Shown: positions 41,320 through 50,555, counted from the first letter of the stretch. The stretch is DNA of 50,572 nt from Oxalobacteraceae bacterium (GCA_013284265.1 JABTBR010000052.1:1-50572); one strand, 5' to 3'. The notes: a model not told the origin generated them from the sequence alone. Translations and numbers: made by a program.

Positions 41320-43188
41320 TCACACCAGATCGAGGATGGTGTCGGGCGGCACCGGCACCGGGGCCGGGCGGCGCGCCCGGCCCGGCTGGCCCAGTTCGGA
41401 CGGGAAATCGATCGGCACCGATACGCTGACGACGGTGCCGGCATTGGCGCCGCCGGTGATGGCGCATTCGCCACCGAGCAGGCTGATGCGTTCTTCGATG
41501 CCGACCAGGCCGAAGGAACCGGCCTTGTTGCGGCTGTTGGCGCGGATGCCGATGCCGTTGTCGCTGATGGTCATGCTGAGCATGCCGGCCTGCTGGCGCA
41601 ATTCCACCCGCACCAGGCTGGCGCTGGCGTGCTGCAAGATATTGCTGAGCGACTCTTGCAGCACGCGGAAGAAGGCGGTGGCGCAATGGTCGTCCAGGTG
41701 GATTTCCTGCTGGTGTTCGATCAGCTCGCACACCATGCCGGAGCGCTGGCGGAACTGGGCGATCTGCCATTCCACCGCCGCGTTCAAGCCCAGGTCGAGC
41801 ACGTTGGGGCGCAGGTCGTTGATGATGTGGCGCACGCTGCGGATGGTGGTGTCGATCTGGCTCAGGGTACGGTGGGCGCGCTCATACAGGCGCGGATGGC
41901 TGCCGCGGGTGCGCGAGCACAGCATGTCGGCCTCGATGCGCAGCACCAGCAGGTTCTGGCCCAGGTCGTCATGGATCTCGCGCGCGATGCGCTTGCGTTC
42001 CTGTTCCTTGATCTGGTCGGCGTGGGCCGCCAGGCGGCGCAGCTTGTGGTGCGACATTTGCAGCTTGGCCTGGCTGTCGCGCAATTCCTTGGTCATCGCC
42101 TTGGCCATCTTGATGGCGCGCATGCGCGACGAGGACAGGGTGTGCAGCAGCAGGTAGATCAGCATGCTGCCGATGAAGCCGGTCAGCAGCGCCAGCCAGG
42201 GCAGGTAAAAGTCGAAACGCGAATACCAGTCGCTCTTGAGGGCGCTGAAATGGGCTTGCCACAGGCGCCCGTTGAAGTCGATCGGCAGCACCAGCTTGAA
42301 CAGTTCCGAGCCCGCCTCGCCGGCCTTGGCCGCGCGCATGCTGTCGAACAGCAGCACCTGGGCGCTGCTGTGCGGCAACGGCGTCGCCTCGCTGCCGCCG
42401 CTGTCATACAGGGCCACGCGCACATTGCGCACTGGCATTTCCTCCAGTGCCGCCTGCACCAGGCCGTGGATGCTGAAGCCGATCCCGACCGAGCCGATAT
42501 AGGCGGCGCGGCGCTCCGCCACGTCGTGCAGCGGCCGGTGTTTCTGGTAGATCGGCAGGCGCATCGCCAGCGCGCTCTGTTCGGGCCGGTTGCGCAGGCC
42601 GATAGGCTGGCCCGAGGTGCTGACGGCGCCGCTGTCGCGGCCGCGCGCCAGCGCGGCGGCCACCTGCTCGCGCGCGGCGATGTCGACCCCGATTTTTTCG
42701 GCGAAGGGGGCGAGCGGCTCGATCATGGTGATCACCGCGTATTCGGCGCGCCGGCCCGGCGGGCTGATATGGAAGTCGGGATAGCCGTCCAGTTCGGGAT
42801 CGGCGCTGCTGGCGATCATGTGCTCGAAGTCGGCGCGGTCGGCGTCCTTGACGTGGCGCACAAAATTGATGTTGTCGATGGCGGGGAAGTGGCGTGCCAG
42901 GTTCAGTCCTTCCACATAGTAGTGGAAGCTGGAGCGCGAGACCGTGTCGCCGGCCTGGAAGAAGCTGGCCGCGCCGCGCAGCACATCGGTGTAGGCCTTG
43001 ATGCGGGCGCCGATGCTGTACTGGGTGTTGCGCGCCTGGTTGCCGAAGCGGGCACGGGCGTCGTGCTCGATCGATCCGGCCGTGGCGGCGTAGAACAGGA
43101 TGCCGACCCCGAGCGACAGCAGGACGCCAGTCCACCAAACGGGTTTGGTGGGCGAGAACAACTGTCTTTGCGCGAAGGGGGCAGGCAT
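41320..43188 (-). CDS. CHASE-domain sensor histidine kinase (HisKA_3 type)
   Basis: 622 residues from the ATG at 43188; a TTG five codons earlier is possible. The order is: a membrane helix (about 16-36), a periplasmic CHASE domain (about 60-300, including ASFFQAGDTVSRSSFHYYVE), a second helix (about 330-350), a helical linker, the phosphoacceptor His in RIAREIHDDLGQNL, and HATPase boxes LQESLSNILQHAS, DNGIGI and GSFGLVGIEER. This NarX/DegS-type kinase normally pairs with a NarL-type response regulator, but none is adjacent. The next genes leftward are the GRDP-repeat pair. Confidence 0.88.
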   Translation of the reverse strand: MPAPFAQRQLFSPTKPVWWTGVLLSLGVGILFYAATAGSIEHDARARFGNQARNTQYSIGARIKAYTDVLRGAASFFQAGDTVSRSSFHYYVEGLNLARHFPAIDNINFVRHVKDADRADFEHMIASSADPELDGYPDFHISPPGRRAEYAVITMIEPLAPFAEKIGVDIAAREQVAAALARGRDSGAVSTSGQPIGLRNRPEQSALAMRLPIYQKHRPLHDVAERRAAYIGSVGIGFSIHGLVQAALEEMPVRNVRVALYDSGGSEATPLPHSSAQVLLFDSMRAAKAGEAGSELFKLVLPIDFNGRLWQAHFSALKSDWYSRFDFYLPWLALLTGFIGSMLIYLLLHTLSSSRMRAIKMAKAMTKELRDSQAKLQMSHHKLRRLAAHADQIKEQERKRIAREIHDDLGQNLLVLRIEADMLCSRTRGSHPRLYERAHRTLSQIDTTIRSVRHIINDLRPNVLDLGLNAAVEWQIAQFRQRSGMVCELIEHQQEIHLDDHCATAFFRVLQESLSNILQHASASLVRVELRQQAGMLSMTISDNGIGIRANSRNKAGSFGLVGIEERISLLGGECAITGGANAGTVVSVSVPIDFPSELGQPGRARRPAPVPVPPDTILDLV

Positions 43189-43274
43189 GGGGATTTCGGA
43201 CAACTTTAACGAATTGCTACTAACACGGACAAAAAAATGGGGCGGGGATTTCGAGGCGCTTTTGCTGGCGCTGT

Positions 43275-43476
43275 TTTAAAACCCAGGGCGTACCCATGGG
43301 GTCTGACCCAGGGTCCGGGGAGGGGCTTCGCCCCGCCGGTCCCTGCGGGACAGGCCCCCGGCTCTTTGCCGTGGGTTTTAAAAAAGCCGGCGGCTCTTTG
43401 CCGTGGGTTTTAAAAAAGCCCCCGGCTCTTTGCCGTGGGTTTTAAAAGAGTCCCCGGCTCTTTGCCGTGGGGTCTC
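43275..43476. repeat. Intergenic palindromic repeat, copy 9, with right arm amplified in tandem
   Basis: A full unit (43275-43380) with core AGGGGCTTCGCCCCGCC is followed by three extra copies of the right arm (GGCTCTTTGCCGTGGG plus TTTTAAAA). Arm starts at 43360, 43392, 43424 and 43456 give an exact period of 32 bases. It lies between the histidine kinase and glnS genes. Confidence 0.88.
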
Positions 43477-43498
43477 AAAAAGCCGCCGGCCCCTGGTC

Positions 43499-45259
43499 TC
43501 ACTTGCCCCAGCTATCCTTGAGCGTGACGATGCGGTTGAACACCGGCTTGCCTGGCGTGGAGTCGACCCGGTCGGCCACAAAATAACCATGGCGCTCGAA
43601 CTGGAAGCGCTGGTCGCCCTGGGCCGCGGCCATGCCCGGTTCCAGGTAGGCGGTGACGACTTCCTTGGCGTTCGGGTTCAGCGCGGCGGTGAAGTCCTTG
43701 CCGCCGGCGTCAGGCTGTGGATCGGTGAACAGGCGGTCGTACAGGCGCACTTCGGCTTCCAGCGCGGTGGCGGCGGAGACCCAGTGGATATTGCCCTTGA
43801 CCTTGTAGGTGTCCGAACCCGGCGTGCCCGATTTGCTGTCCGGGAAGTAGTTGACGTGGACGGCGATGACTTTGCCGTTTTCGTCCTTGTCGTAGCCGGT
43901 GCATTCGGTCACATAGCCGTGGCGCAGGCGCACGCGGCTGCCCGGGGCGTCGCCGATCGGCGGGTAGTAGCGGAAATAACCCTTGCTCGGCACTTCCATG
44001 AAGTCTTCTTCCTCGATCCACAGGTGCTTGGTGATCGGGAAGCTGCGCAGGCCGCGCTCGGGGAAGTGCGGGTGCACCGGCGAGCTGCAGTCTTCGCTGG
44101 CGTGTTCGTCGAAGTTGTCGATGATCAGCTTGAGCGGACGCAGCACGGCGGTGGCGCGCGGCGCCTTCGGGTCCTGGTCTTCGCGCAGGCAGCCTTCGAG
44201 CGTGCTCATGTCGATCCAGCCGTCGGACTTGGTCACGCCGATGCGTTCGCAGAACAGCTGGATCGCTTCCGGGGTGTAGCCGCGGCGGCGCAGGCCGACG
44301 ATGGTGGGCATGCGCGGATCATCCCAGCCGTCGACGATGTGCTCGTCGACCAGCTGGCGCAGCTTGCGCTTGCTGGTGATGACATAGGTCAGGTTCAGGC
44401 GCGAGAATTCATACTGGCGCGGCACCGGCATCTGGAAGAAGCCGCCTTCGGACAGGGTGGCCAGCAGCCAGTCGTAGAAGGGGCGATGATCCTGGAATTC
44501 CAGCGTGCAGACCGAATGGGTGATGTTTTCCAGCGCATCCGAGATCGGGTGCGTGAAATCGTACATCGGGTAGATGCACCAGGCGTCGCCGGTACGCACG
44601 TGGTGGGCGTGGCGGATGCGGTAGATGGCCGGGTCGCGCATATTCATGTTGGGCGAGGCCATGGCGTCGTCGCTGATCTTGGCGCGCAGGATGTGTTCGC
44701 CGTCGGCGAATTTGCCGGCCTTCATGTCGCGGAACAGTTGCAGCGATTCCTCGCGCGGACGGTCGCGGAAGGGCGAGTTCTTGCCCGGCGTGCCGAAGTT
44801 GCCGCGGTTGGCGGCCGTGTCGTCGGCGCTCTGGCTGTCGACATAGGCGTAGCCGGCCGTGATCAGGTATTCGGCCATCGCGTACAGCTGGTCGAAATAG
44901 TCGCTAGCGTAATGCAAGTGATGCTCGGTGCCCTGCGGGCCTTCCCAGTCGTAGCTGAAGCCTAGCCACTTGACGCTGTCGATGATGGTGTCGACGTATT
45001 CCTGTTCTTCCTTGGCCGGATTGGTGTCGTCGAAACGCAGGTGGCAGCGGCCCTGGTAGTCGCGCGCCAGGCCGAAGTTCAGGCAGATCGATTTGGCGTG
45101 GCCGACGTGCAGATAGCCGTTGGGCTCGGGCGGGAAGCGCGTGATGACGGGGGGCAGGCCGGGACGCACATGGGTGCCGGCGGCCAGGTCCGCTTCAACG
45201 ATGGCGCGCAGGAAATTGGAGGTGGGCGCCGCCGGGGCGCTGTTTTTATCGTTGCTCAT
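43499..45259 (-). CDS. glnS: Glutaminyl-tRNA synthetase
   Basis: 586 residues of a class I synthetase: HIGH-type motif in PEPNGYLHVGHAKSICLNFG, KMSKS-type VITSKRKLRQL, and a full C-terminal anticodon-binding beta-barrel (from about residue 340). The GlnRS-typical DDTNPAKEEQEYVD follows the first motif. It charges tRNA-Gln directly. Length and motifs exclude GltX. Confidence 0.95.
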   Translation of the reverse strand: MSNDKNSAPAAPTSNFLRAIVEADLAAGTHVRPGLPPVITRFPPEPNGYLHVGHAKSICLNFGLARDYQGRCHLRFDDTNPAKEEQEYVDTIIDSVKWLGFSYDWEGPQGTEHHLHYASDYFDQLYAMAEYLITAGYAYVDSQSADDTAANRGNFGTPGKNSPFRDRPREESLQLFRDMKAGKFADGEHILRAKISDDAMASPNMNMRDPAIYRIRHAHHVRTGDAWCIYPMYDFTHPISDALENITHSVCTLEFQDHRPFYDWLLATLSEGGFFQMPVPRQYEFSRLNLTYVITSKRKLRQLVDEHIVDGWDDPRMPTIVGLRRRGYTPEAIQLFCERIGVTKSDGWIDMSTLEGCLREDQDPKAPRATAVLRPLKLIIDNFDEHASEDCSSPVHPHFPERGLRSFPITKHLWIEEEDFMEVPSKGYFRYYPPIGDAPGSRVRLRHGYVTECTGYDKDENGKVIAVHVNYFPDSKSGTPGSDTYKVKGNIHWVSAATALEAEVRLYDRLFTDPQPDAGGKDFTAALNPNAKEVVTAYLEPGMAAAQGDQRFQFERHGYFVADRVDSTPGKPVFNRIVTLKDSWGK

Positions 45260-45495
45260 CTAGTTTTGCTTTGCAATGGGTCGGGTAGCGGGCATTTTAC
45301 CGTAAGCGGCTACGCTGTCGGGCAGCAATTGCCGCGGCGCGGCGCCGGCCTGATTGTTTTTGCAATATTGCTACAAATTTTTCTTGCCAGTACGCCTGTT
45401 CGATAGGCTGGAAAGCCCCGAAATGCAACGGTGAAAGCCGTTCTATAGGATAATTCGTCTTTAATTGTTTTGGCATTCGGCCCGGAGTTTCCCGT

Positions 45496-45789
45496 ATGGA
45501 AAATTTATACAATGTGCTCGGTGTCGCGCCCAACGCCTCTGACGAGGAAATCAAGAAGGTTTACCGTTCGCTGGCCATGCGTTTCCACCCGGACCGCAAT
45601 CCCGCTCCCGGCGCCGAAGTGCGCTTCAAGAGCATCACCAAGGCCTACGAAATACTGGCGGACCCGGCCAAACGGGCCGAATACAACCAGAGCGTGAACC
45701 ACCGCATCATCATCGACCCGGAAGCGGAGGCTTACCAGCTGTGGCGCTCGGTCTTCAATCTGCACGGCGTCACGCTGCCGCCAGCCTGA
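45496..45789 (+). CDS. Short J-domain protein
   Basis: 97 residues. Residues 1-66 form a J-domain with LYNVLGVAPNASDEEIKKVY and the HPD motif in RFHPDRNPAPG, which stimulates Hsp70 (DnaK) ATPase. The remaining 30 residues lack Gly/Phe-rich or zinc regions, so it is not DnaJ itself. GGAGT precedes the ATG. It is first in a run of four rightward genes whose other members I do not recognise. Confidence 0.9.
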   Translation: MENLYNVLGVAPNASDEEIKKVYRSLAMRFHPDRNPAPGAEVRFKSITKAYEILADPAKRAEYNQSVNHRIIIDPEAEAYQLWRSVFNLHGVTLPPA

Positions 45790-45887
45790 ACCACGCCAGC
45801 GGCGCCGCGGCCAGCGCCGCCGCCATCGCCATTCCGCAACGGTGCCCACACGGCGCCGTGCACGACCTTTATACAGAGAGCACAATC

Positions 45888-46388
45888 ATGAGAAGAGTAC
45901 ATCCCGAATTCGCCTATCAGTCGCGCGAGCTCGAGGGCCAGATCGACGGCATCCTGGGCGATCCACCGGACCGCAAGAATTACAAGCTGATGGTCGACGC
46001 GCTGGTGTCCGAGTACGCCAGCGGCGGCGGCATCGAGGATGTCAATATGCTGGCCTTCGCGCTGGTCGACCACATCAGCTTCTCCGACCCCAAGGGTCTG
46101 CTGGCCGAGGCGGAAGATTATGAATTCGGCGACCCGTCGCGGGTGTTCGCGATGGCGTCCTGCGCCGGCGACGAGGCGGGCAAGATGTACGCCGCGCTGC
46201 AGGACAGTTTCCCGGACCTGGCGCGCCAGGCCATCATCACCGCCTTCCTGTTCAAGAACCCGCGCAAATGGGACGACGACGACCAGTCGCTCGACCAGTT
46301 GTCGGCCAATGACGATGGCGACGATGTGCAGGACGACGATGAGGCGACCGATGACTTCGCCCAGATGTTCGATAAGGATGGAGAGTGA
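45888..46388 (+). CDS. Unrecognised helical protein with acidic tail (J-domain cluster, gene 2)
   Basis: 166 residues from the ATG at 45888. The body is helical (LEGQIDGILGDPPDRKNYKL, GGGIEDVNMLAFALVDHISF) and the C-terminus is highly acidic (DDDDQSLDQLSANDDGDDVQ, then DDDE). No signal peptide or family. It ends three bases before the next start, so it is co-transcribed with 46391-47182. Possible client, adaptor or co-factor of the J-protein. Confidence 0.75.
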   Translation: MRRVHPEFAYQSRELEGQIDGILGDPPDRKNYKLMVDALVSEYASGGGIEDVNMLAFALVDHISFSDPKGLLAEAEDYEFGDPSRVFAMASCAGDEAGKMYAALQDSFPDLARQAIITAFLFKNPRKWDDDDQSLDQLSANDDGDDVQDDDEATDDFAQMFDKDGE

Positions 46389-46390
46389 GC

Positions 46391-47182
46391 ATGAGTGAGA
46401 ATATGGACGACAAGCGTAATCTCCCCGCACTGAGCAAGCAGGTCACCGAGCTGGTGTTGTCCGGCTCGCTGGGCCACGCCGAGCAAGCCTTCTCCGAGGC
46501 GGCCGACCAGTACGGCGATCTGGCCGTGGTGGAAGTGCTGGCCACTATTCCGGCGCAAGTGACCGCGCTGCACCTGGCCGGCTTCGACGGCGGCAAGATG
46601 TCGCTGGCGACCCTGCTGGTGCCGCCCAAGGCCTGGGCCGACAGCCTGGCCTTCTTCGCCGCGACCTGGCCGGACGACCAGATCGAGGACGATCCCGAGC
46701 GCATCGCCGAATCGCTGTTCGCCCACATCCACGGCGTGGTGTTCGCCACCGACGACGAAGAGCGCCGCAACGCGTTGCTGGCCGAAGCCTCGGCCACCGA
46801 CTGGGGTGCGACCATCTTCGCGATCCTGTTCTCGATGGCGCCGAAGGAAATCCTGGAAGTGGCCGGCGAGATCATCGCCAAGGGCCCTTACCTGACCGGC
46901 CAGACCTCGTCCGACAACGACGTGGTGCCGGTGGCGGTCGCCCTGGCGCAAGCGTCGGAAGACGGCTGGGACCGCGCGCTGTTCGAGCTGTTCCCCGAGT
47001 TCCGCCACAGTGCCGACCTGGCCGACGCCGAATACAACGACGACCCGGACGAAGAGCCGACCATGCTGCAGCGTTCCACCAAGGAATTGCTGTACCGCCT
47101 GCGCAAGCAGGTGCCGTCGACCCGCAGCACGGTGGCCAAGCCGGGCGCGCGCCGCAGTATCGGCACCGGTATTTTCAATTAA
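46391..47182 (+). CDS. Unrecognised protein (J-domain cluster, gene 3)
   Basis: 263 residues from the ATG at 46391 (GGAGAG upstream; a GTG two codons earlier overlaps the previous stop). Helical repeats such as LSKQVTELVLSGSLGHAEQA and VVEVLATIPAQVTALHLAGF, and a basic end RSTVAKPGARRS. I do not recognise it. The layout (J-domain then three unknown soluble proteins) is the main clue. Confidence 0.75.
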   Translation: MSENMDDKRNLPALSKQVTELVLSGSLGHAEQAFSEAADQYGDLAVVEVLATIPAQVTALHLAGFDGGKMSLATLLVPPKAWADSLAFFAATWPDDQIEDDPERIAESLFAHIHGVVFATDDEERRNALLAEASATDWGATIFAILFSMAPKEILEVAGEIIAKGPYLTGQTSSDNDVVPVAVALAQASEDGWDRALFELFPEFRHSADLADAEYNDDPDEEPTMLQRSTKELLYRLRKQVPSTRSTVAKPGARRSIGTGIFN

Positions 47183-47196
47183 TGGAAGTCTGATCC

Positions 47197-48069
47197 ATGC
47201 TGCCAGCATTAGTTGTAGAAAATCTGCCGCGGCTGACGCGTGCCTTGCGTTTCTTCTCCGTCGAAGGTTACGAGGACGACGCCATGGGCCTGGCCGATGA
47301 GTTGACCGGCGTCACCGCGATGGTGGCCGAAAAATTCACCAACGACCGCACCGCCGACGGCATCCAGAAGGCCTTGCAGCTGACGGTGGGCTGCGTGTCG
47401 CTGGGCCTGGACCATGCGCTGATGCACGAGGGCGACGAGGCCGCGCGCGATTTCCTGATCGAGCACGGCGCCGAGCACGTGTTCCAGGTGGGCTTCCGTA
47501 TGATCCGCGATCTGGCGGCCCTGCCGGAAGATGCGCTGGTCGGCGAGTACGACCAGGACGTGGTGTACCTGCAGCGCCGCCTGCGCGAACTGTTCATCGA
47601 TATTTGCCAGGCCGATCCGAACCAGAACTGGGACGGCAGCGAGCGCTATGCGGTGCAGCTCAAGCAGCGCAAGGAAGTGCAGGCCATCGTGCGGCTGGCG
47701 GGCTGGTTGCGGCGGCATCACGATGCCGGTCCGGTCAGCGATACCGACCTGAACGCGGAAGGCGTGATCGCGCTGGCCATCATCTTCGCGATCGAAGGTG
47801 GCGGGCGCGTGGTGGCGCGTACCGGGCAGAAGGACTTCGAGCGCTTCGTCAAGGCGGTGCGCAAGAACAAGCCCGACTTCGAGGCCGGCTGGGCCGCGCT
47901 GATCGCGCGCGTGCCGGTGCAGCACCATCCGGTGCTGCTGGAGCGGATCGATAATTACCGCCAGCACTGCACGGTGATCCAGAACATACGCGGCCGCACG
48001 GCCATGAAGACGCTGTTTGCCGAGCTGGAAAATTACGCTGGGTCCGAGCTGGACGCGGACTACGCGTAG
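47197..48069 (+). CDS. Unrecognised protein (J-domain cluster, gene 4)
   Basis: 290 residues with GGAAG nine bases before the ATG. Alpha-helical, acidic and soluble (RLTRALRFFSVEGYEDDAMG, IVRLAGWLRRHHDAGPVSD, and a FERFVKAVRKNKPDF segment). No motif or family recognised. Fourteen bases separate it from gene 3. A repeat copy follows and ends the cluster. Confidence 0.75.
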   Translation: MLPALVVENLPRLTRALRFFSVEGYEDDAMGLADELTGVTAMVAEKFTNDRTADGIQKALQLTVGCVSLGLDHALMHEGDEAARDFLIEHGAEHVFQVGFRMIRDLAALPEDALVGEYDQDVVYLQRRLRELFIDICQADPNQNWDGSERYAVQLKQRKEVQAIVRLAGWLRRHHDAGPVSDTDLNAEGVIALAIIFAIEGGGRVVARTGQKDFERFVKAVRKNKPDFEAGWAALIARVPVQHHPVLLERIDNYRQHCTVIQNIRGRTAMKTLFAELENYAGSELDADYA

Positions 48070-48100
48070 CTGGCCAAACTCAAGGCGCCGCCGGCTTACT

Positions 48101-48203
48101 TAAAACCCACGGCGTAACCCTGGGGTCTGACCCCAGGGTCCGGGGAGGGGCTGCGCCCCGCCAGTCCCGACTGGACTGGCCCCCGGTTCTTTGCCGTGGG
48201 TTC
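48101..48203. repeat. Intergenic palindromic repeat, copy 10
   Basis: A full unit from TAAAACCCACGGCGTAACCC through core GGGGCTGCGCCCCGCC and a GTCC/GGAC hairpin to TTCTTTGCCGTGGGTT. Its right end overlaps the TGA stop of the leftward LysR gene. Confidence 0.88.
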
Positions 48204-49122
48204 AGGCAGCAGCCAACGGCCCGCCGACTTCCACCCCCGCCGCGCTGCGCGCCAGCGCGACAAAACCGTCAATCAAGGGCGAGCTGGGCCCGCTGCGCTG
48301 GGCCAGCATCAGGCTGGTACAGGCGGCCGGATCGGACAGCGGCCGGTACACAATCCCCTCCATATGAATGCTGTCGAACAAACTCGGCAGCACTGAAATC
48401 CCGCAACCGGCCGCCACCAGTCCAATGATGGTGGACGCTTCGCCCGCTTCCATCGCGACTTCGGGCACGAAGCCGGCCGCCCGGCACATGCGGAAAATCT
48501 GCGGATAGATGCCGGTGCCTGCCGTCTTCGGATACATCACGAAGGGCTGCCCCTGCAATTGCTTGATCGCCACCTCCTTTTGCGCGGCCAGACGGTGCCC
48601 GGCCGGCAACACCAGGATCAGCGGATCATGGCGCAGCAGGCTGAGCGTGATCGTGTCGGGCACGGCCGTTTCCGGCGGCCGTACAAAGCCCAGGTCCATG
48701 TCTCGCGCCGCAATCCGTTCGATCTGCGGCACCGTCGCCATTTCCTGAAGTTGCAGATGGACGCCGGGATACTGTTGCCGATAGCGGTTGATGACGGCGG
48801 CAAACAGCGGGCTGAACGGCGTGGAAAAGGTGAAACCGATGCGCAGGACGCCGGCCTCGCCGCGCTGGGCCCGGCGCGCCGTCTGCACCGCCTGCTCGGA
48901 CAGGCTCAAGACCCGGCGCGCATCGTCGAGGAACAGTTTGCCCGCCTCCGTCAGGCGCACCCAGCGCTTGCTACGTTCGAGTAACTGAGCGCCCACTTCG
49001 GCTTCGAGCGCCTGAATCTGCTGGCTCAGCGGGGGCTGGCCGATGTGCAGGCGCTCGGCGGCGCGGGTAAAACTGAGTTCTTCGGCGACGGCGACGAAGT
49101 AGCGCAGGTGGCGGAGTTCCAT
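48202..49122 (-). CDS. LysR-family regulator (BenM/CatM-like)
   Basis: 306 residues. MELRHLRYFVAVAEELSFTR and AAERLHIGQPPLSQQIQALE are the N-terminal winged helix of the BenM/CatM group; the effector domain begins at about residue 90 with LRIGFTFSTPFSPLF. It is transcribed divergently from an MFS gene, the usual arrangement for a regulator and its target transporter, with the operator probably in 49123-49235. The inducer is unknown. Confidence 0.88.
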   Translation of the reverse strand: MELRHLRYFVAVAEELSFTRAAERLHIGQPPLSQQIQALEAEVGAQLLERSKRWVRLTEAGKLFLDDARRVLSLSEQAVQTARRAQRGEAGVLRIGFTFSTPFSPLFAAVINRYRQQYPGVHLQLQEMATVPQIERIAARDMDLGFVRPPETAVPDTITLSLLRHDPLILVLPAGHRLAAQKEVAIKQLQGQPFVMYPKTAGTGIYPQIFRMCRAAGFVPEVAMEAGEASTIIGLVAAGCGISVLPSLFDSIHMEGIVYRPLSDPAACTSLMLAQRSGPSSPLIDGFVALARSAAGVEVGGPLAAA

Positions 49123-49235
49123 GGTTTGTTATCGTTTTTAAGTATTACTAATGCCGCTAATATATATTGGACAGTAATTCAGGGCAATCCTAAGATGGCT
49201 CCATTGCTTCCCTGACGCACCCGGTGCGGTTCATC

Positions 49236-50555
49236 ATGTCTTCCTCGGCTTCCGCTCAAGTTCTTCCTGTTTTGCCTGCATCCTCCATCCCGGCGGGACA
49301 GCAGCCGCATCGCAAAGCGCCGGCCGAAGCGGCGGCCCCGGCCGGCCGCATCGCCGCCGGCAGCGCCGAATTCACGCGCAGCAATCGCGCCATGTTCTTC
49401 GGCGGCTTCGCCTGTTTCGCGCTGCTGTATTGCGTGCAGCCGCTGATGCCGCTGCTGTCGCAGCGCTTCGCCCTGACGGCGGCGCAGAGCAGTCTGGTGC
49501 TGTCGGTGTCGACGGCGGCGCTGGCCCTGTCGCTGCTGGTGTCGAGCCCGATGTCGGAGCGGCTGGGGCGCAAGCCGATGATGGTGGCGGCGCTGGCCGC
49601 CGCCGCCGTGCTGACCTTGCTGTGCGCCTGTGCGCGCAACTATCCGCAACTGCTGGTGCTGCGCGCGCTGATGGGTGTGGCGCTGGGCGGCATGTCGGCC
49701 ATCGCGATGGCGTATCTGGGCGAGGAAATCGAGCCGAGCTCGCTGGGCCTGTCGATGGGCCTGTACATCAGCGGCAGCGCCTTTGGTGGCATGGCCGGGC
49801 GCCTGCTGACGTCGGTGCTGAGCGACTTCCTGTCGTGGCGGGTGGCCTTGGCGGCGATGGGCGCGGCGGGCTTGCTGGCGGCCTGGGAATTCTGGCGCAG
49901 CCTGCCGCCGTCACGCCACTTCGTGCGCAATGATGCGGCCTGGAGTGCCATGCCCGCCGGTCTGCGCCAGCATCTGGGCGACGCGGGAATGCCGTGCATT
50001 TATGCGCTGGCTTTTCTGGTGATGGGGAGTTTTGTCAGTCTCTACAATTACATTGGCTATCGCCTGCTGGCATCCCCCTTCGAGCTGCGCCAGAGTCTGG
50101 TTGGTGCCGTGTCGCTGCTGTACCTGATCGGCATTGTCAGTTCGGTCTGGGCGGGCAATCTGGCCGACCGCCTGGGCCGCCGCGATGTGCTGTGGCGCAT
50201 GGTGCTGGTGATGTTGAGCGGCTTGCTCCTGACCTTGTTCAACTGGCTGCCCGCGATCATTGCCGGGATTGCCCTGTTCACCTTTGGTTTCTTTGCCACG
50301 CATGCGGTGGCCAGCAGCTGGGTCGGACGGCGCGCGGTCGGGCAGCGGGCGCTGGCGTCGGCGCTGTATTTGTTCTTCTACTATGTGGGGTCGAGTGTGC
50401 TGGGTTCGGCCAGCGGTGTGTTGTGGGGCCGGGGCGGCTGGCCGGGCGTGGTGGCGATCCTGGGGCTGGCCTTGGCGGTGGCGCTGGGTATCGCGCTGCG
50501 GCTGCGCAAGCTGGCGCCGCTGGGGGCGGCGGAGCTGCGGCCGGTGGCGGTTTGA
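49236..50555 (+). CDS. MFS transporter (YnfM/arabinose-efflux-like)
   Basis: 439 residues from the ATG at 49236 (a GTG four codons earlier is possible). About 45 Ala/Pro-rich residues precede the first helix, then FFGGFACFALLYCVQPLMPL and the loop SPMSERLGRKPMMVA, the MFS signature of the YnfM/NepI group. About twelve helices are complete. Likely controlled by the divergent LysR regulator. The substrate is unknown. The last 17 bases of the window are non-coding as far as seen. Confidence 0.88.
   Translation: MSSSASAQVLPVLPASSIPAGQQPHRKAPAEAAAPAGRIAAGSAEFTRSNRAMFFGGFACFALLYCVQPLMPLLSQRFALTAAQSSLVLSVSTAALALSLLVSSPMSERLGRKPMMVAALAAAAVLTLLCACARNYPQLLVLRALMGVALGGMSAIAMAYLGEEIEPSSLGLSMGLYISGSAFGGMAGRLLTSVLSDFLSWRVALAAMGAAGLLAAWEFWRSLPPSRHFVRNDAAWSAMPAGLRQHLGDAGMPCIYALAFLVMGSFVSLYNYIGYRLLASPFELRQSLVGAVSLLYLIGIVSSVWAGNLADRLGRRDVLWRMVLVMLSGLLLTLFNWLPAIIAGIALFTFGFFATHAVASSWVGRRAVGQRALASALYLFFYYVGSSVLGSASGVLWGRGGWPGVVAILGLALAVALGIALRLRKLAPLGAAELRPVAV

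Noticed and set aside
43360..43476. 32-base repeats as a CRISPR array
   Set aside because: No unique spacers of constant length, and the unit is the arm of the dispersed intergenic repeat.
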